Shown here one piece after another: positions 48,501-57,242 of a DNA stretch of 64,000 nt. The stretch lies in assembly GCA_036435485.1 (NCBI GenBank), contig CM071599.1, positions 207,179,178-207,243,177 on the forward strand, in the 5' to 3' direction. Made by a program: the position numbers and the translations under genes. The notes beneath the pieces are model-generated. The model was not told where the DNA came from. It worked only from the letters and a program-made list of their open reading frames with translations, and did no database searches. The first letter of the stretch is position 1, and the number at the start of each line of letters is the position of its first letter. The DNA comes from Saposhnikovia divaricata. Its lineage: Eukaryota; Streptophyta; Magnoliopsida; Apiales; Apiaceae.

Positions 48501-49484
48501 CAAAGTCCTACTTCTCTGTAGTTCCTGCACATTTATACAAATGTGAGAAGCACATCCAGTATCCAATACCCAAGATGTAGAAATAGACAGATTGACTTCT
48601 ATAACATAAATACCTGATCCAGAAATCTGAACACCCTTCAATTTCTTCAGATCCTCCAAGTAAGCATGACAGTTTCTCTTCCAGTGACCAGGCTTGTGAC
48701 AATAGTGACAATCACCTTTGTCAGCCTTTGCGACATCTCCCTTCGGCTTTTTAGCCTTTTTGAAAGAGGGCTTAGAAGGACCAAGATCTTTCGGTGTAAC
48801 CTTTTTCTTGCCCTTCCATTTCCCCTTTCCCTTAGCACCTTTCTTGCCCACCATCATTATGGGAGCCTTCTCAGGTGCCTTGACCATATTTGCTTCAGTG
48901 GTCCTCAGCATGGCCAACAATTCCATAGGAGTCTTATCTTGCTCAACCATATTGAAAGTCATTATGAAGTGAGCATAGTCGCTGTTCAAAGATTGCAAGA
49001 TTATATCGACTTGAGCCTCTCGCTGAAGCGGGAAACCCAAACGAGCAAGGTAATCACAATACCCAATCATCTTTAGAACATGTGGTCCGACTGGTCCATT
49101 GCCCTGCTTACACGAGAAGAGTGCTTTGCTTGTGTTGAACTTTTCAACACGAGCCTGTGATTGAAACATCGTTGAAAGATGTTCAAACATAGTATAAGCA
49201 TTCATATCAAAATGCTGCTTCTGGAGCTCAGCATCCATAGTAGCAAGCATAAGACAATCCACATCAATTGCATCATCAATATGCTTCTGATAAGCATTTC
49301 GTTGAGCAGCAGTGGCATTGTTAGCAGAGGCTGCCGGTGGAGAAATATCAATCACATAAGATTTCTTTTCCTGCATGAGAACAATTCTCAAATTCCTAGA
49401 CCAGTCAAGGAAGTTCGATCCTGTCAGCTTGTCCTTCTCAAGGACTGATCGCACAGAGAAAGTGTTGTTTGTATTTTGTGCCAT
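45516..49484 (-). CDS. Copia polyprotein, intact (gag-protease-integrase-RT-RNase H)
   Basis: A single 1,322-codon frame, normal length for Copia. Domains in order: gag (residues about 1-220; GSNFLDWSRNLRIVL), zinc knuckle CHYCHKPGHWKRNC (about 258), and protease with WVLDTGCASH (about 306). The pre-integrase HHCC region follows (HCRLGHINEKR, then CESCLLGK). The integrase core has all catalytic residues (HSDVCGPM, RSDRGGEY, PQWNGVSERRNRTL). The reverse transcriptase has MDVKTAFLNG and catalytic YVDD. RNase H has a DASF motif, MEAEYIA and NVADPLTKAL. No stop, frameshift or missing catalytic residue was seen. With near-identical LTRs this looks like a recent and possibly competent protein source, although its 3' LTR is now split. 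Lineage within Copia is not assigned. Confidence 0.95.
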   Translation of the reverse strand: MAQNTNNTFSVRSVLEKDKLTGSNFLDWSRNLRIVLMQEKKSYVIDISPPAASANNATAAQRNAYQKHIDDAIDVDCLMLATMDAELQKQHFDMNAYTMFEHLSTMFQSQARVEKFNTSKALFSCKQGNGPVGPHVLKMIGYCDYLARLGFPLQREAQVDIILQSLNSDYAHFIMTFNMVEQDKTPMELLAMLRTTEANMVKAPEKAPIMMVGKKGAKGKGKWKGKKKVTPKDLGPSKPSFKKAKKPKGDVAKADKGDCHYCHKPGHWKRNCHAYLEDLKKLKGVQISGSGIYVIEVNLSISTSWVLDTGCASHICINVQELQRSRTLAKGEVDLRVGNGARVAALAVGTYYLSLPSGLVLELNDCYYVPAIRRNIISVSCLDKKGFSFTIKNNSCSFALNDLTYGVARLFNGLYVLDLDNPICNIENKRLKVNDSNQTYLWHCRLGHINEKRISKLHKDGYLDKFDFESYEKCESCLLGKMTKAPFTGKGQRSTERLELIHSDVCGPMRVMARGGYYYFITFTDDFSRYGYVYLMKNKSDSFEKFKEYKAEVEKQIGGGASIKILRSDRGGEYLSTEFKEYLKECGIVSQLTPPSTPQWNGVSERRNRTLLDMVRSMMSHADLPISFWGYALETAAFTLNRVPTKKVQKTPYEIWEEKRSSMNFMKVWGCKAFVKRQVSDKLGPKSEECNFVGYPKETKAYYFYNPSEQKVFIARDAVFMERDFVSKRNNGRTIDLDEDREPQNSIEPEVEQEQNNDNAQETQVVRRSSRIRREPERYYGFLLTQGGDVMLVDNDEPLTYKDAMNSPDYERWMEAMKSEMDSMYENKVWTLVAPPDGMKPIECKWVFKKKTDMDGNLQTNKARLVAKGFKQIHGIDYDETFSPVAMVKSIRILLAIAAYYDYEIWQMDVKTAFLNGSLEEDVYMTQPEGFVDPKFARMVCKLLRSIYGLKQASRRWNIRFDETVKEFGFKQNEDEPCVYKKVSGSHVAFLVLYVDDILLIGNDIPSLQAVKTWLGKSFSMKDLGDATFILGIRIYRDRSKRLIGLSQSTYIDKVLHRFGMQEAKRGFVPVSHGIVISKENCPKSLDDKDRMSKVPYASAIGSIMYAMICTRPDVSYALSMTSRYQSNPGEGHWTAVKNILKYLKRTKDSFLIYGGDEKLVVKGYTDASFQTDRDDSLSQSGFVFCLNGGAVSWKSSKQETVADSTMEAEYIAASEAAKEAVWIRKFITGLGVVPSIADPVDLYCDNNGAIAQAKEPSSHSKAKHILKRYHLLREINERGDIHICKVHTNENVADPLTKALSQQKHDGHTSSMGIRYMGDWL

Positions 49485-51277
49485 TTGTTTTCTACAATGA
49501 TAAAATGCATAAGATAAGTTAGATTGTTACATTAATTATGTTCAAGTGATTATGACATATTCATAATATATCTCCCACTATTTTTTATCAAATTAATAGC
49601 CCTTACTATTAAATCGGAAAGAATATCCCATAAATCTTTCTAGTGAGCCAAGATCCATATTTCATCACATCCTAAGTCAACCACTGGTAGTCCTTAAAAC
49701 ATGATTATTTAGGTAGACAACAGTTGTCAATTATATCATATATAATTCTTGGATAGTTTGGTGAACAACAATTGTTCTTGTTTATCTAATAGACTTTGAA
49801 CCAAACTCTATGCTTCTAAGTTCATAATAATTGAATATAACCGTTTATTTTCACCTTATTATGACGACTCAGTTAAGTTAAACCCAATGATACAACGATC
49901 GAATATAAACGCTTATATTCGTCACATCTCACCACGATAGACAGGAGTCCCCTGCCACTGGCAGTCATTCCCCTTATCGATATAGGATTCAATGAGTGTT
50001 CATTCATTGGAAAGCATCCGATTAAAACTTAATATTTTGTTAAGGGGTTTTGATTTAAAACGACCATGATCCCATCATAAAGAGATTCCCAATTTTTCCT
50101 TGAATTAAATACTTAAAATCAATATTCATCAATAGTTTGATTTCCAGGTTGTTGGAGGAGTCACAAGTGGCCTCACTTAATACCCAACTTCCTTACAGGT
50201 AAAACCCGTTTTTGACAAAATCTCCCCATATCTAAATAATTGAAAATTCGTATTTAATTCCGTGTTTCATAAACACAGAAATCTCATGATCGTTTGTTTA
50301 TTTTAAAATCTCGAATCGTTACAGATTTTATCTTGTTTAGCATGGCAAGCATGGTATGGGTGACGTATCTAATACATGCATACATCATTAATCTAGTTAA
50401 AACATGCATACATTTTTCTACTCTACACATGCATCATATGTAAAGTGCATCACATAAATTAATATGCTATGGTTATGGCCCAATCCTATGCGATTTTTCC
50501 AAGCTAATGGAAAAATCAAGGTCAATCTATGGTGGTAATAACTAATTATTACATAATCTCTTGCTGCGCTTCCAAAGCTGCCTTGATTGCCTCCAAGCTC
50601 CTCTTGAAACATTTTACAAAAGAACTCGAGTTGCATTCGAGATAAAATAATTACAAAAAGAAAAACGACATGCAAGTCGTATTTAGAAACCAAACCATAA
50701 ACAAAAACCTCTATCCTATGGGTCTCAAGGCCATAACCATCCACCATGCTCTAGTAACAATTAAATAACATGTCATATTATCTAATCATGTTATACCATA
50801 TCATATTTCAGATGATCCAATCAAATAAATCATATAACGCAAAATTCAGAAAATCAGAATCAAATTCTGAAAACAATAAATCGCGTTTTTAATGCACTAA
50901 ACGGCGTCAAACGCCTTACAGACGAGTCGGTGATACCTATGGTATCAGTTTTGTTCAGACGCTCGTTTCCAGTCAGAAAACAAATATCGTTTGCGAAAAT
51001 CGGACACTGGACACAGATTTCACCAGATCTGCGCAGCGTATACAGAAATCGTATCGTATACAATCCCCATATCATGAACAAAAAAAAATCATGTATATAT
51101 CAATATAAATACAGATTATATGATCATCATATGATCATCCCAATCATCATTAACATACAGTTTATACATATATATATATATCAAAATCAACGTATCATAC
51201 ATGACAATCATCAAACATGCTCGTATATATATATCAAAACTGTAACATATAACCGAATTAAAACGTTTTTGCAAGTA
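49485..51277 (-). other. Long leader of the young Copia
   Basis: About 1.8 kb between primer site and gag with no coding frame of note. Two nearby palindromes, gacaacagttgtc (about 49719) and gaacaacaattgttc (about 49762), are conspicuous. Such long structured leaders often hold packaging or translation-control elements; here that is inference. Confidence 0.5.
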
Positions 51278-51289
51278 GCTCTGATGCCA
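51278..51289 (-). promoter_or_regulatory. Primer-binding site, initiator tRNA-Met
   Basis: The minus strand reads TGGCATCAGAGC, one mismatch from the standard TGGTATCAGAGC. It starts 1 nt inside the 5' LTR. Confidence 0.85.
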
Positions 51290-51290
51290 T

Positions 51291-52815
51291 TGAAGGGTTT
51301 CGAGCATCAAACGCAACGGAAAATTAAAACAAAAACAATAATTATCGAAACCCTACCACAGGATCCATGCAAAAACATGATATTTAATTCGGAGATTGAT
51401 GATTTACCTTAAAGAAGCTTTACGATTGTATGTCTAATGGATATCCAAGCTTTCACGATCGTTGAGTGCTCCTCTTCGAAGCCTCCTCTACGGTATCCAC
51501 ACGAACACTCCAAGAACGATTCTTGATTGGAAGGGAGGTACTAGCCTCCAATGAAAATATGAGATCTTCTTTTTAGGTTTTGGTTCAAGCGGCTTGGGGA
51601 TAATTTTTGTCATACAAAATTAATTACCTTCTTTACCTATCATCATATATTTATATGATAGTGTAAGGTAAAAGCCCAACTAAAAACCTAGCCCAAGTTT
51701 GATTAATTAAATAATAGAATCAAATCCTATTATTTAAATAAATAATAATTAAGTCATACTTAATTATTAAAATCATATCTCATTTGTATTTTATTATATC
51801 TTAATTAAGTCTCACTTAATTAATATAATAAAATACAACTAATCATTTAATTAATTTAAATTCATAATTTAAATTAATTCTTCCTTAAAATGTTCTATGT
51901 GTGTGACCCTGTAGGCTATCATTTAATTGGCAATAATTTTATTCTCTAATAAAATTATAAACAATGAGCGGCATCTAGTAATACATCATTGCTACACAAT
52001 TAAATAATAATTAAATCGTGATTCGATAAAACCTTTTGTGATTAATGTTCCCGTGTAATATAATCCCTTTAACCAAATATTATAGATTAAACTCGAGGCA
52101 TGTTTCATGTCATCCTCTTCATAATTTAATCCGGGTTTACTTGATCCATGAGTAGACTATTAAAAACAAATCATTATTTGAGCACGGCCATGCATTTTAT
52201 AGTCTCACTCAATCAAGAGGCCAATAATATCTCTCCAAATAATAGGAGGGTTAAATCCTTTATCTATCATTCATATTTCTCATACGATTCACAATATACC
52301 CGATGTCCACTTTTATCATTACCCGGTCAAAGGTAACTTTTAATGTAGTCAAAGTATATTATCCTCGTATAGAAATATAATGATCTCAAGTCAAAGGATC
52401 ATTACACCATTATCACTGTGAGTCTTTCTTATGACTTAATTAACATGAAGAATCTCACGGTGGGTCTGTCCAGTACCATGTACCCTACATGTACCTATGT
52501 ATTAACTTTAGTATCTCCATACTTATAACCAATGAGATGTGGTAATCAGTCAAAAACATACTAGTCTATTTATGTATTATTATTGTCCTGTATAATAATA
52601 CTCGACTAGGGACCTTTAAGAATATGATATTATATAATCTCAAATTCAAGTTGTAAACTTAAACTATATAATGTGTATCATTATTCTAAGGACATTTATT
52701 ATGCTAACAAATATCGCAGTAATTCGAGTCATAATAAATACATTTATTTAATAATCAAATGACATAATGTTTATTTAAGAAACAATGTATTGCCTCTAGG
52801 GCACCTACACTAACA
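51291..52815 (-). repeat. 5' LTR of the young Copia
   Basis: 1,525 bp, plus-strand edges TGAAGG and CTAACA (TG..CA). It is 13 bp longer than its partner because of one short duplication-type indel (aattcataattta, about 51860). Confidence 0.93.
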
Positions 52816-53533
52816 TCGTCATCATGGGATCTGATGAAAACATGATATTAAACAAGATATGAAAGAAAGCAATAATATTATTAAAACAAAGAGTTAAGAA
52901 AACAAATCTAGAATCCAAAATAGCACAAAAGATGAAGTAGATCTAGATCTGTTGCTTGTCACGAGCGTTGAATCCTTCTCTCCTTTTCTTCCTTGCATAT
53001 CTAAGCTATGATACAATAATAAAAACTCTCCTAATTACAATGCTAAGATTTGTTTAAATGTGCTCTAGATTTCTTGCCCAGATAGAAATTACCTTCTATT
53101 ACAATTAGAATTCGATTAAGGTACTAAAAACATCCCAAAATACAAATAGAATTAGAAAAAGGGCAAAATAGTAATTTTCCAGCCTTGCTTCACAAAGAAC
53201 ACGTGCGCGAATTTTAACTACACGCTCCCTGCAATTGCTTTCTATCCCAGGTTGTAGAAAATCTCCCAAGCTTCGCGTGAGCTATAAGATCGCTGAAAAC
53301 GGACTTCTAGAACTCCAGATATGACCAAAACAGTGTAGACTGCGCAACCTTCCCGGAAAATCCGAATTTTAATTAATTATCCTCCAAAAACGATAGAAGC
53401 ATCAACCATAATCGACATTCTTGTAAATCTGCACAACTAAGCAAAATACATCAAAACTACAATAAACTTGAGGCCAATACAATCAATTTAAGCCGAATTG
53501 AAGCGATCCAAGTGGATATAAATCCACTTATCA
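52816..53533 (-). repeat. 5' LTR of the gag-protease element, second part
   Basis: Resumes the LTR interrupted at 38932, after the duplicated tcgtc (52816-52820), and ends CCACTTATCA. It matches the last 713 bp of 31570-33067. Confidence 0.9.
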
Positions 53534-54912
53534 TATATCGTGAGAAGTCGTCGACTACTACAAGAGTATACGAACAACCTCCTAAACTTTGTACGGGCAC
53601 GGGTCCGATAAGATGCATATGTAGAAGCTCTAGTGGTGTAGTAGTAGACACCATGAATTTGGCTTTATGAGATGCTCGAATTTGTTTGCCAATTTCACAA
53701 GCTTCACATATATGGTCTTTCACGAAATTGAGTTTCGGTAAACCACGTACATGTGCATTCGAACATATATTTTTGATGAGTTTCATGTTGACATGACCTA
53801 GCGTCGATGCCATAACCACGAATCCTCATTTGTGGAAACCAAACACACATTTTCATAATTGTTAATGTCACAAGCATAAACATTCTTATCACGTGGACAC
53901 GTAATAACCAATCTTCCATCTTTATCAAAGACGGAGCAATGTGTTGAATAGAATGTAACCTTGCAACAATTATCACATAGTTGGCTTATAGAAAGCAAGT
54001 TGTACTTTAGTCCAGTGACTAATTGTACATCACATATTTTGAAACTTTTATTGCCAATATCACCAATGCCTATAATGTCACCTTTGCTACTATCTCCAAA
54101 TGTTACAACTCCGGCAGTTACCTTTTTAATGTTGTTCAACAAAGACTTATTATCGGTCATGTGCCGTGAACAACCACTATCAATGTACCACACATCTTTC
54201 TTAGCAGCAAGGCACACCTACACAAAAGATTAATTAAACCTTTTGGTACCCTTTTTACTTGAGGGCCGGGTGTTAGTACATCATAAGGCAAACGAGTACT
54301 TTCATAGATAAATCGAGGCATAGGATAATCATTCACATAAACAATTTCATTTCTAGATGCTTGATTCCTATTGGAGATATGATATGGATTTCTTCTAGGG
54401 GTGTATCTAGAACTATCATGAAAGGCATTACTATTATTACTACGGGGAAATATAGTAATAACCAAATCTCTAGAATGATTATTAGCATGATAATTAGCAC
54501 GATTATTCCTAACATAAGTATTATAATTTTTAGGATAAGCATTATGACTTACATTAATGATGACTCGATCTAGCATTAAAATTACTTGAATTTCTAGGCA
54601 TAGATAACCATTTAAATTACGAGCATGACCTTGACCATTTGGATTTCTAGCGTTATAACCTTGATTAGGAACTTCAGAAGATCTAGCATTGTTAGTGCTA
54701 GTGCTAGCTTGATGTTGCACGTTCCTTTGTTGAAAAACAATCGGTTTTTGGTGATAAGTAAACTTAGGTTGCTTTTTATCATTTTTAACCACATTTTCTT
54801 TCTTTTTAGCAACTTTAGTTTTCTTATCATTTTTCGAACTTTCACCTTTAGGAATCCATTTATACTTCTCCTTTCTTTCACCTTCTTTAGCTTTGCAATA
54901 AAGACTTATATC
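53534..54912 (-). pseudogene. Outer Copia protease and integrase N-terminus, frameshifted
   Basis: Below gag, the frame continues through a basic, asparagine-rich linker (about 54240-54880, containing a frameshift) into the protease (53798-54217, active-site WYIDSGCSRHMT). It then enters the HHCC integrase start (DSWLWHRR, shift, STLGHVNMKLIKN; CEACEIGK) and the integrase core start. The first catalytic Asp, normally in HMDL.GPV, is replaced by His (HMHLIGPV). It ends at DDFSRY, where the gag-protease element inserted; the continuation is at 31569. Inactive. Confidence 0.85.
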
Positions 54913-57102
54913 TCAACTAACATTGCAATATGAACATTTTGGTGAAGATGATTTAGGAGGAGTATTCCTTGAAGTGCTAGGAATTTGTGCTTCTCTTTTA
55001 GGAGGAAAATTCACATCATATCCTAGACCTTCTCGGTTACGTGATTCCTTTGAGTTAAATAGCATATTTTCCAATATAGTACTACTCTTGGTGAATTGCT
55101 TAACGGTTTTCTCAAGATTTTCTTTTTCAACTAACAAGATATTAATCCTGTTATTAAAGAAACTTGCTTGATCCAAGATTTGAGACAAGAGCTTGCTATT
55201 ATCATTTTGAAGCCTTTGATTTTCCACGAGAACCGATTTAAGTTCCGAGACTACATGATCTCGTTCTTTTGATTCGGTTTTGAGTAAACCATTAAGATTT
55301 GTAAGTTCAAAATCCTTAACGGATAGCGTAACTTGAAGATCTAGTTCTTTTTCTCTTAGGGCTTCATGTAGCTCTTCCTCAATATCTCCCGTTAGAGCTT
55401 GTTCGAGTTCGTTTATCCTTACGCTTAGTGTCTCATTTTCACGAATCAAAGATTCATTTTGAATCTTTAAATTCAACATCTCAACATGGAGATCACTAGT
55501 GTCGGTAGATAATTGAACTTTTTCATTTTCCATCTCTTCGGTTTGAATAATTAAGGATATATTCTCTATCTCAAGATTTCGAATAATTTCATCCTTATTA
55601 TTATTTTCCAGATTCAAGCGCTCATTTTGAGATGAAATGAATTTGTGATATTCCACGTCCTTGACATGAATATCGGTCAAACAAGTGACTTCTTTTTTTA
55701 GCTCAACATTTACATCCCGTATCTTATTCCTTTCGGAACTAACCGTGATGTATTTTTGGCTAATTTCATCATGATTTGTTTTCAACATTTTTACAAGATT
55801 GATAAGCTCAGAGACACCCAAGTTTGCATGTTCTACATTAAACAAATCTATACTAAAATTATCACTACTACAAGATGCAATATTATTAGTAGGGTTTAGG
55901 GTTACCTCTTGATTAGTAGTGGAGATTTCCGTTGGTGTATCTTCATCACCGATCGCCATCAAGCACAAGTTAACAACTTCTTCACTTTGTTCGGGAGCTT
56001 CTTCATCCTCGCTTAAATCCCATCCATTTTCGGCTACAAGACTTCGACCTTTAAACAACTTTAGACATTCCCGTTTAAAGTGACCGGGTTGTTTACATTC
56101 AAAACACAAATCATGTGTCTCTTCACTTGGCGATTCCTTAGCCTTAGGTGAAGAATAATTATTCGAATAATTCGAATTATTATTATAATTATTATTCCCT
56201 TGTTGAACACCTTTGCCTTTGTTAAACACACGTTGTTGATTACTCGACTTAAGGAATCCTTTTCCGTACCTTTGAGCTTTACTTTGCAAAACATGACGTA
56301 GTTGTCTCGAAAGTAGTGCAATCTCTTGTTCATCTAGATTTTGCAACTCTTCGTTTAACTCATCGTCATTTTCATCTTCATCGATAAGTATTGCTTTTAA
56401 GGCCATATTCTTTCTTTTGTCTTCCACTTTCGGAAGGGCATTCTTCGGAATATTATCTTCCTCGTAAGCACGAAGATTTCCGAATAAGCTATCGATGGAG
56501 TATGAATTCAAGTTATGCATTTCTTTTATTGTGGTAACTTTGACTTTCCAACTCGGAGGCAAGGCTTTAAGAATCCTACGATTTTTCTCGTTTGTAGTAT
56601 AACCCTTTCCGAGTTGTGAAAGCTCATCGATTATACGAGTGAATCTCGTTTCCATATCGATGATAGTTTCACTTTCGAGGAGTTTAAAATTTTCATACTC
56701 TTGTATTAAAGTATCCATCCGGGATTCTTTAATATCTTTTGTACCCTCGTAAGTAATAACCAACTTGTTCCACATTTCTTGTGCGGACTTGTAATTATTA
56801 ACACGTTTATACTCTTTTTCCGCAAGTGCACTAGTGAGAACCATTTCCGCTTTTGCGGCAATATTCATTCGAATTTCTTCGTCGGGAGTATATTCACTAA
56901 CTTTCTTTTCAACATCCTCACCATCTACTTCTTTCGTAGGGAGGCTAACACCATCTTCTATGGCCATCCAAACTTTGACTCCTTGAGATCTAGCATAAAT
57001 TCTAAATCTTGTTTTCCAAGTAGCAAAATTTGTGCCATCAAATAGAGGTGGTCGAGAACTAGAAAGTCCTTCTCCGCAACCAATAGTATTCAAGTAAGCC
57101 AT
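54913..57102 (-). CDS. SIRE-like Copia gag with long coiled coil
   Basis: A 729-codon open piece starting MAYLNTIGCG. The N-terminal gag core (residues about 1-230) has FDGTNFATWKTRFRIY and a UBN2-like region (WNKLVITYEGTKDIKESR, RILKALPPSWKVKVT). An acidic stretch (DEDENDDELNEEL) follows, then an N/S-rich linker and a zinc knuckle CFECKQPGHFKREC (about 340). About 300 residues of predicted coiled coil follow (repeated E/K/L/N heptads). The last residues begin a second knuckle (CSYCN) cut by a TGA. The same frame continues below it, so the stop is probably a mutation in a once longer polyprotein. Long coiled-coil gag is characteristic of the SIRE/Maximus group. Confidence 0.85.
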   Translation of the reverse strand: MAYLNTIGCGEGLSSSRPPLFDGTNFATWKTRFRIYARSQGVKVWMAIEDGVSLPTKEVDGEDVEKKVSEYTPDEEIRMNIAAKAEMVLTSALAEKEYKRVNNYKSAQEMWNKLVITYEGTKDIKESRMDTLIQEYENFKLLESETIIDMETRFTRIIDELSQLGKGYTTNEKNRRILKALPPSWKVKVTTIKEMHNLNSYSIDSLFGNLRAYEEDNIPKNALPKVEDKRKNMALKAILIDEDENDDELNEELQNLDEQEIALLSRQLRHVLQSKAQRYGKGFLKSSNQQRVFNKGKGVQQGNNNYNNNSNYSNNYSSPKAKESPSEETHDLCFECKQPGHFKRECLKLFKGRSLVAENGWDLSEDEEAPEQSEEVVNLCLMAIGDEDTPTEISTTNQEVTLNPTNNIASCSSDNFSIDLFNVEHANLGVSELINLVKMLKTNHDEISQKYITVSSERNKIRDVNVELKKEVTCLTDIHVKDVEYHKFISSQNERLNLENNNKDEIIRNLEIENISLIIQTEEMENEKVQLSTDTSDLHVEMLNLKIQNESLIRENETLSVRINELEQALTGDIEEELHEALREKELDLQVTLSVKDFELTNLNGLLKTESKERDHVVSELKSVLVENQRLQNDNSKLLSQILDQASFFNNRINILLVEKENLEKTVKQFTKSSTILENMLFNSKESRNREGLGYDVNFPPKREAQIPSTSRNTPPKSSSPKCSYCNVS

Positions 57103-57228
57103 TAAAAAGATGTCCTTTTTACGGTTTTATATAGTGACTTTCAGAATAGTCGATAAACCCGATAAAGATCTACTTTTTGTTGTATTTTCCGATTATCACA
57201 ACAATCGTAAAACACGGTTAAAAGCATC

Positions 57229-57240
57229 GCTCTAATACCA
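57229..57240 (-). promoter_or_regulatory. Primer-binding site of the outer Copia
   Basis: The minus strand reads TGGTATTAGAGC, one mismatch from the initiator tRNA-Met site. It starts 2 nt inside the LTR, and gag begins about 130 bp downstream. Confidence 0.85.
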
Positions 57241-57242
57241 AT

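Larger units (their letters stand above)
38928..52820 (-). mobile_element. Young, near-complete Copia retrotransposon
   Basis: Spans 38933-52815, with perfect 5-bp duplications tcgtc (38928-38932, 52816-52820). Without its own CACTA insert it is about 8.8 kb. The LTRs (about 1.5 kb) differ by only about nine substitutions and one 13-bp indel by eye. Minus-strand order: 5' LTR (51291-52815), tRNA-Met primer site, a 1.8-kb leader, an intact polyprotein (45516-49484), a polypurine tract (aagtgggagat, 45502-45513) and the 3' LTR, which is split by the CACTA. Confidence 0.93.
31565..53538 (-). mobile_element. Non-autonomous Gypsy-type LTR element with gag-protease only (TR-GAG-like)
   Basis: This element spans 31570-53533, with perfect 5-bp duplications tatat at 31565-31569 and 53534-53538. 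Without the inserted Copia it is about 8.08 kb: two LTRs of 1,498 bp each and about 5.08 kb internal. In minus-strand order it has the 5' LTR, a tRNA-Asp primer site, gag-protease (35333-38005), about 2.2 kb of untranslated sequence with two hairpin-polypurine modules, and the 3' LTR. No reverse transcriptase, RNase H or integrase is present, matching the described TR-GAG class of plant elements that depend on autonomous partners. It inserted into the outer Copia integrase, between the DDFSRY and TWMEFL coding blocks. Confidence 0.9.

Noticed and set aside
48666..49076. Plus-strand open frame of 136 codons opposite the Copia polyprotein
   Set aside because: Shadow of the intact minus-strand gag/protease coding region.
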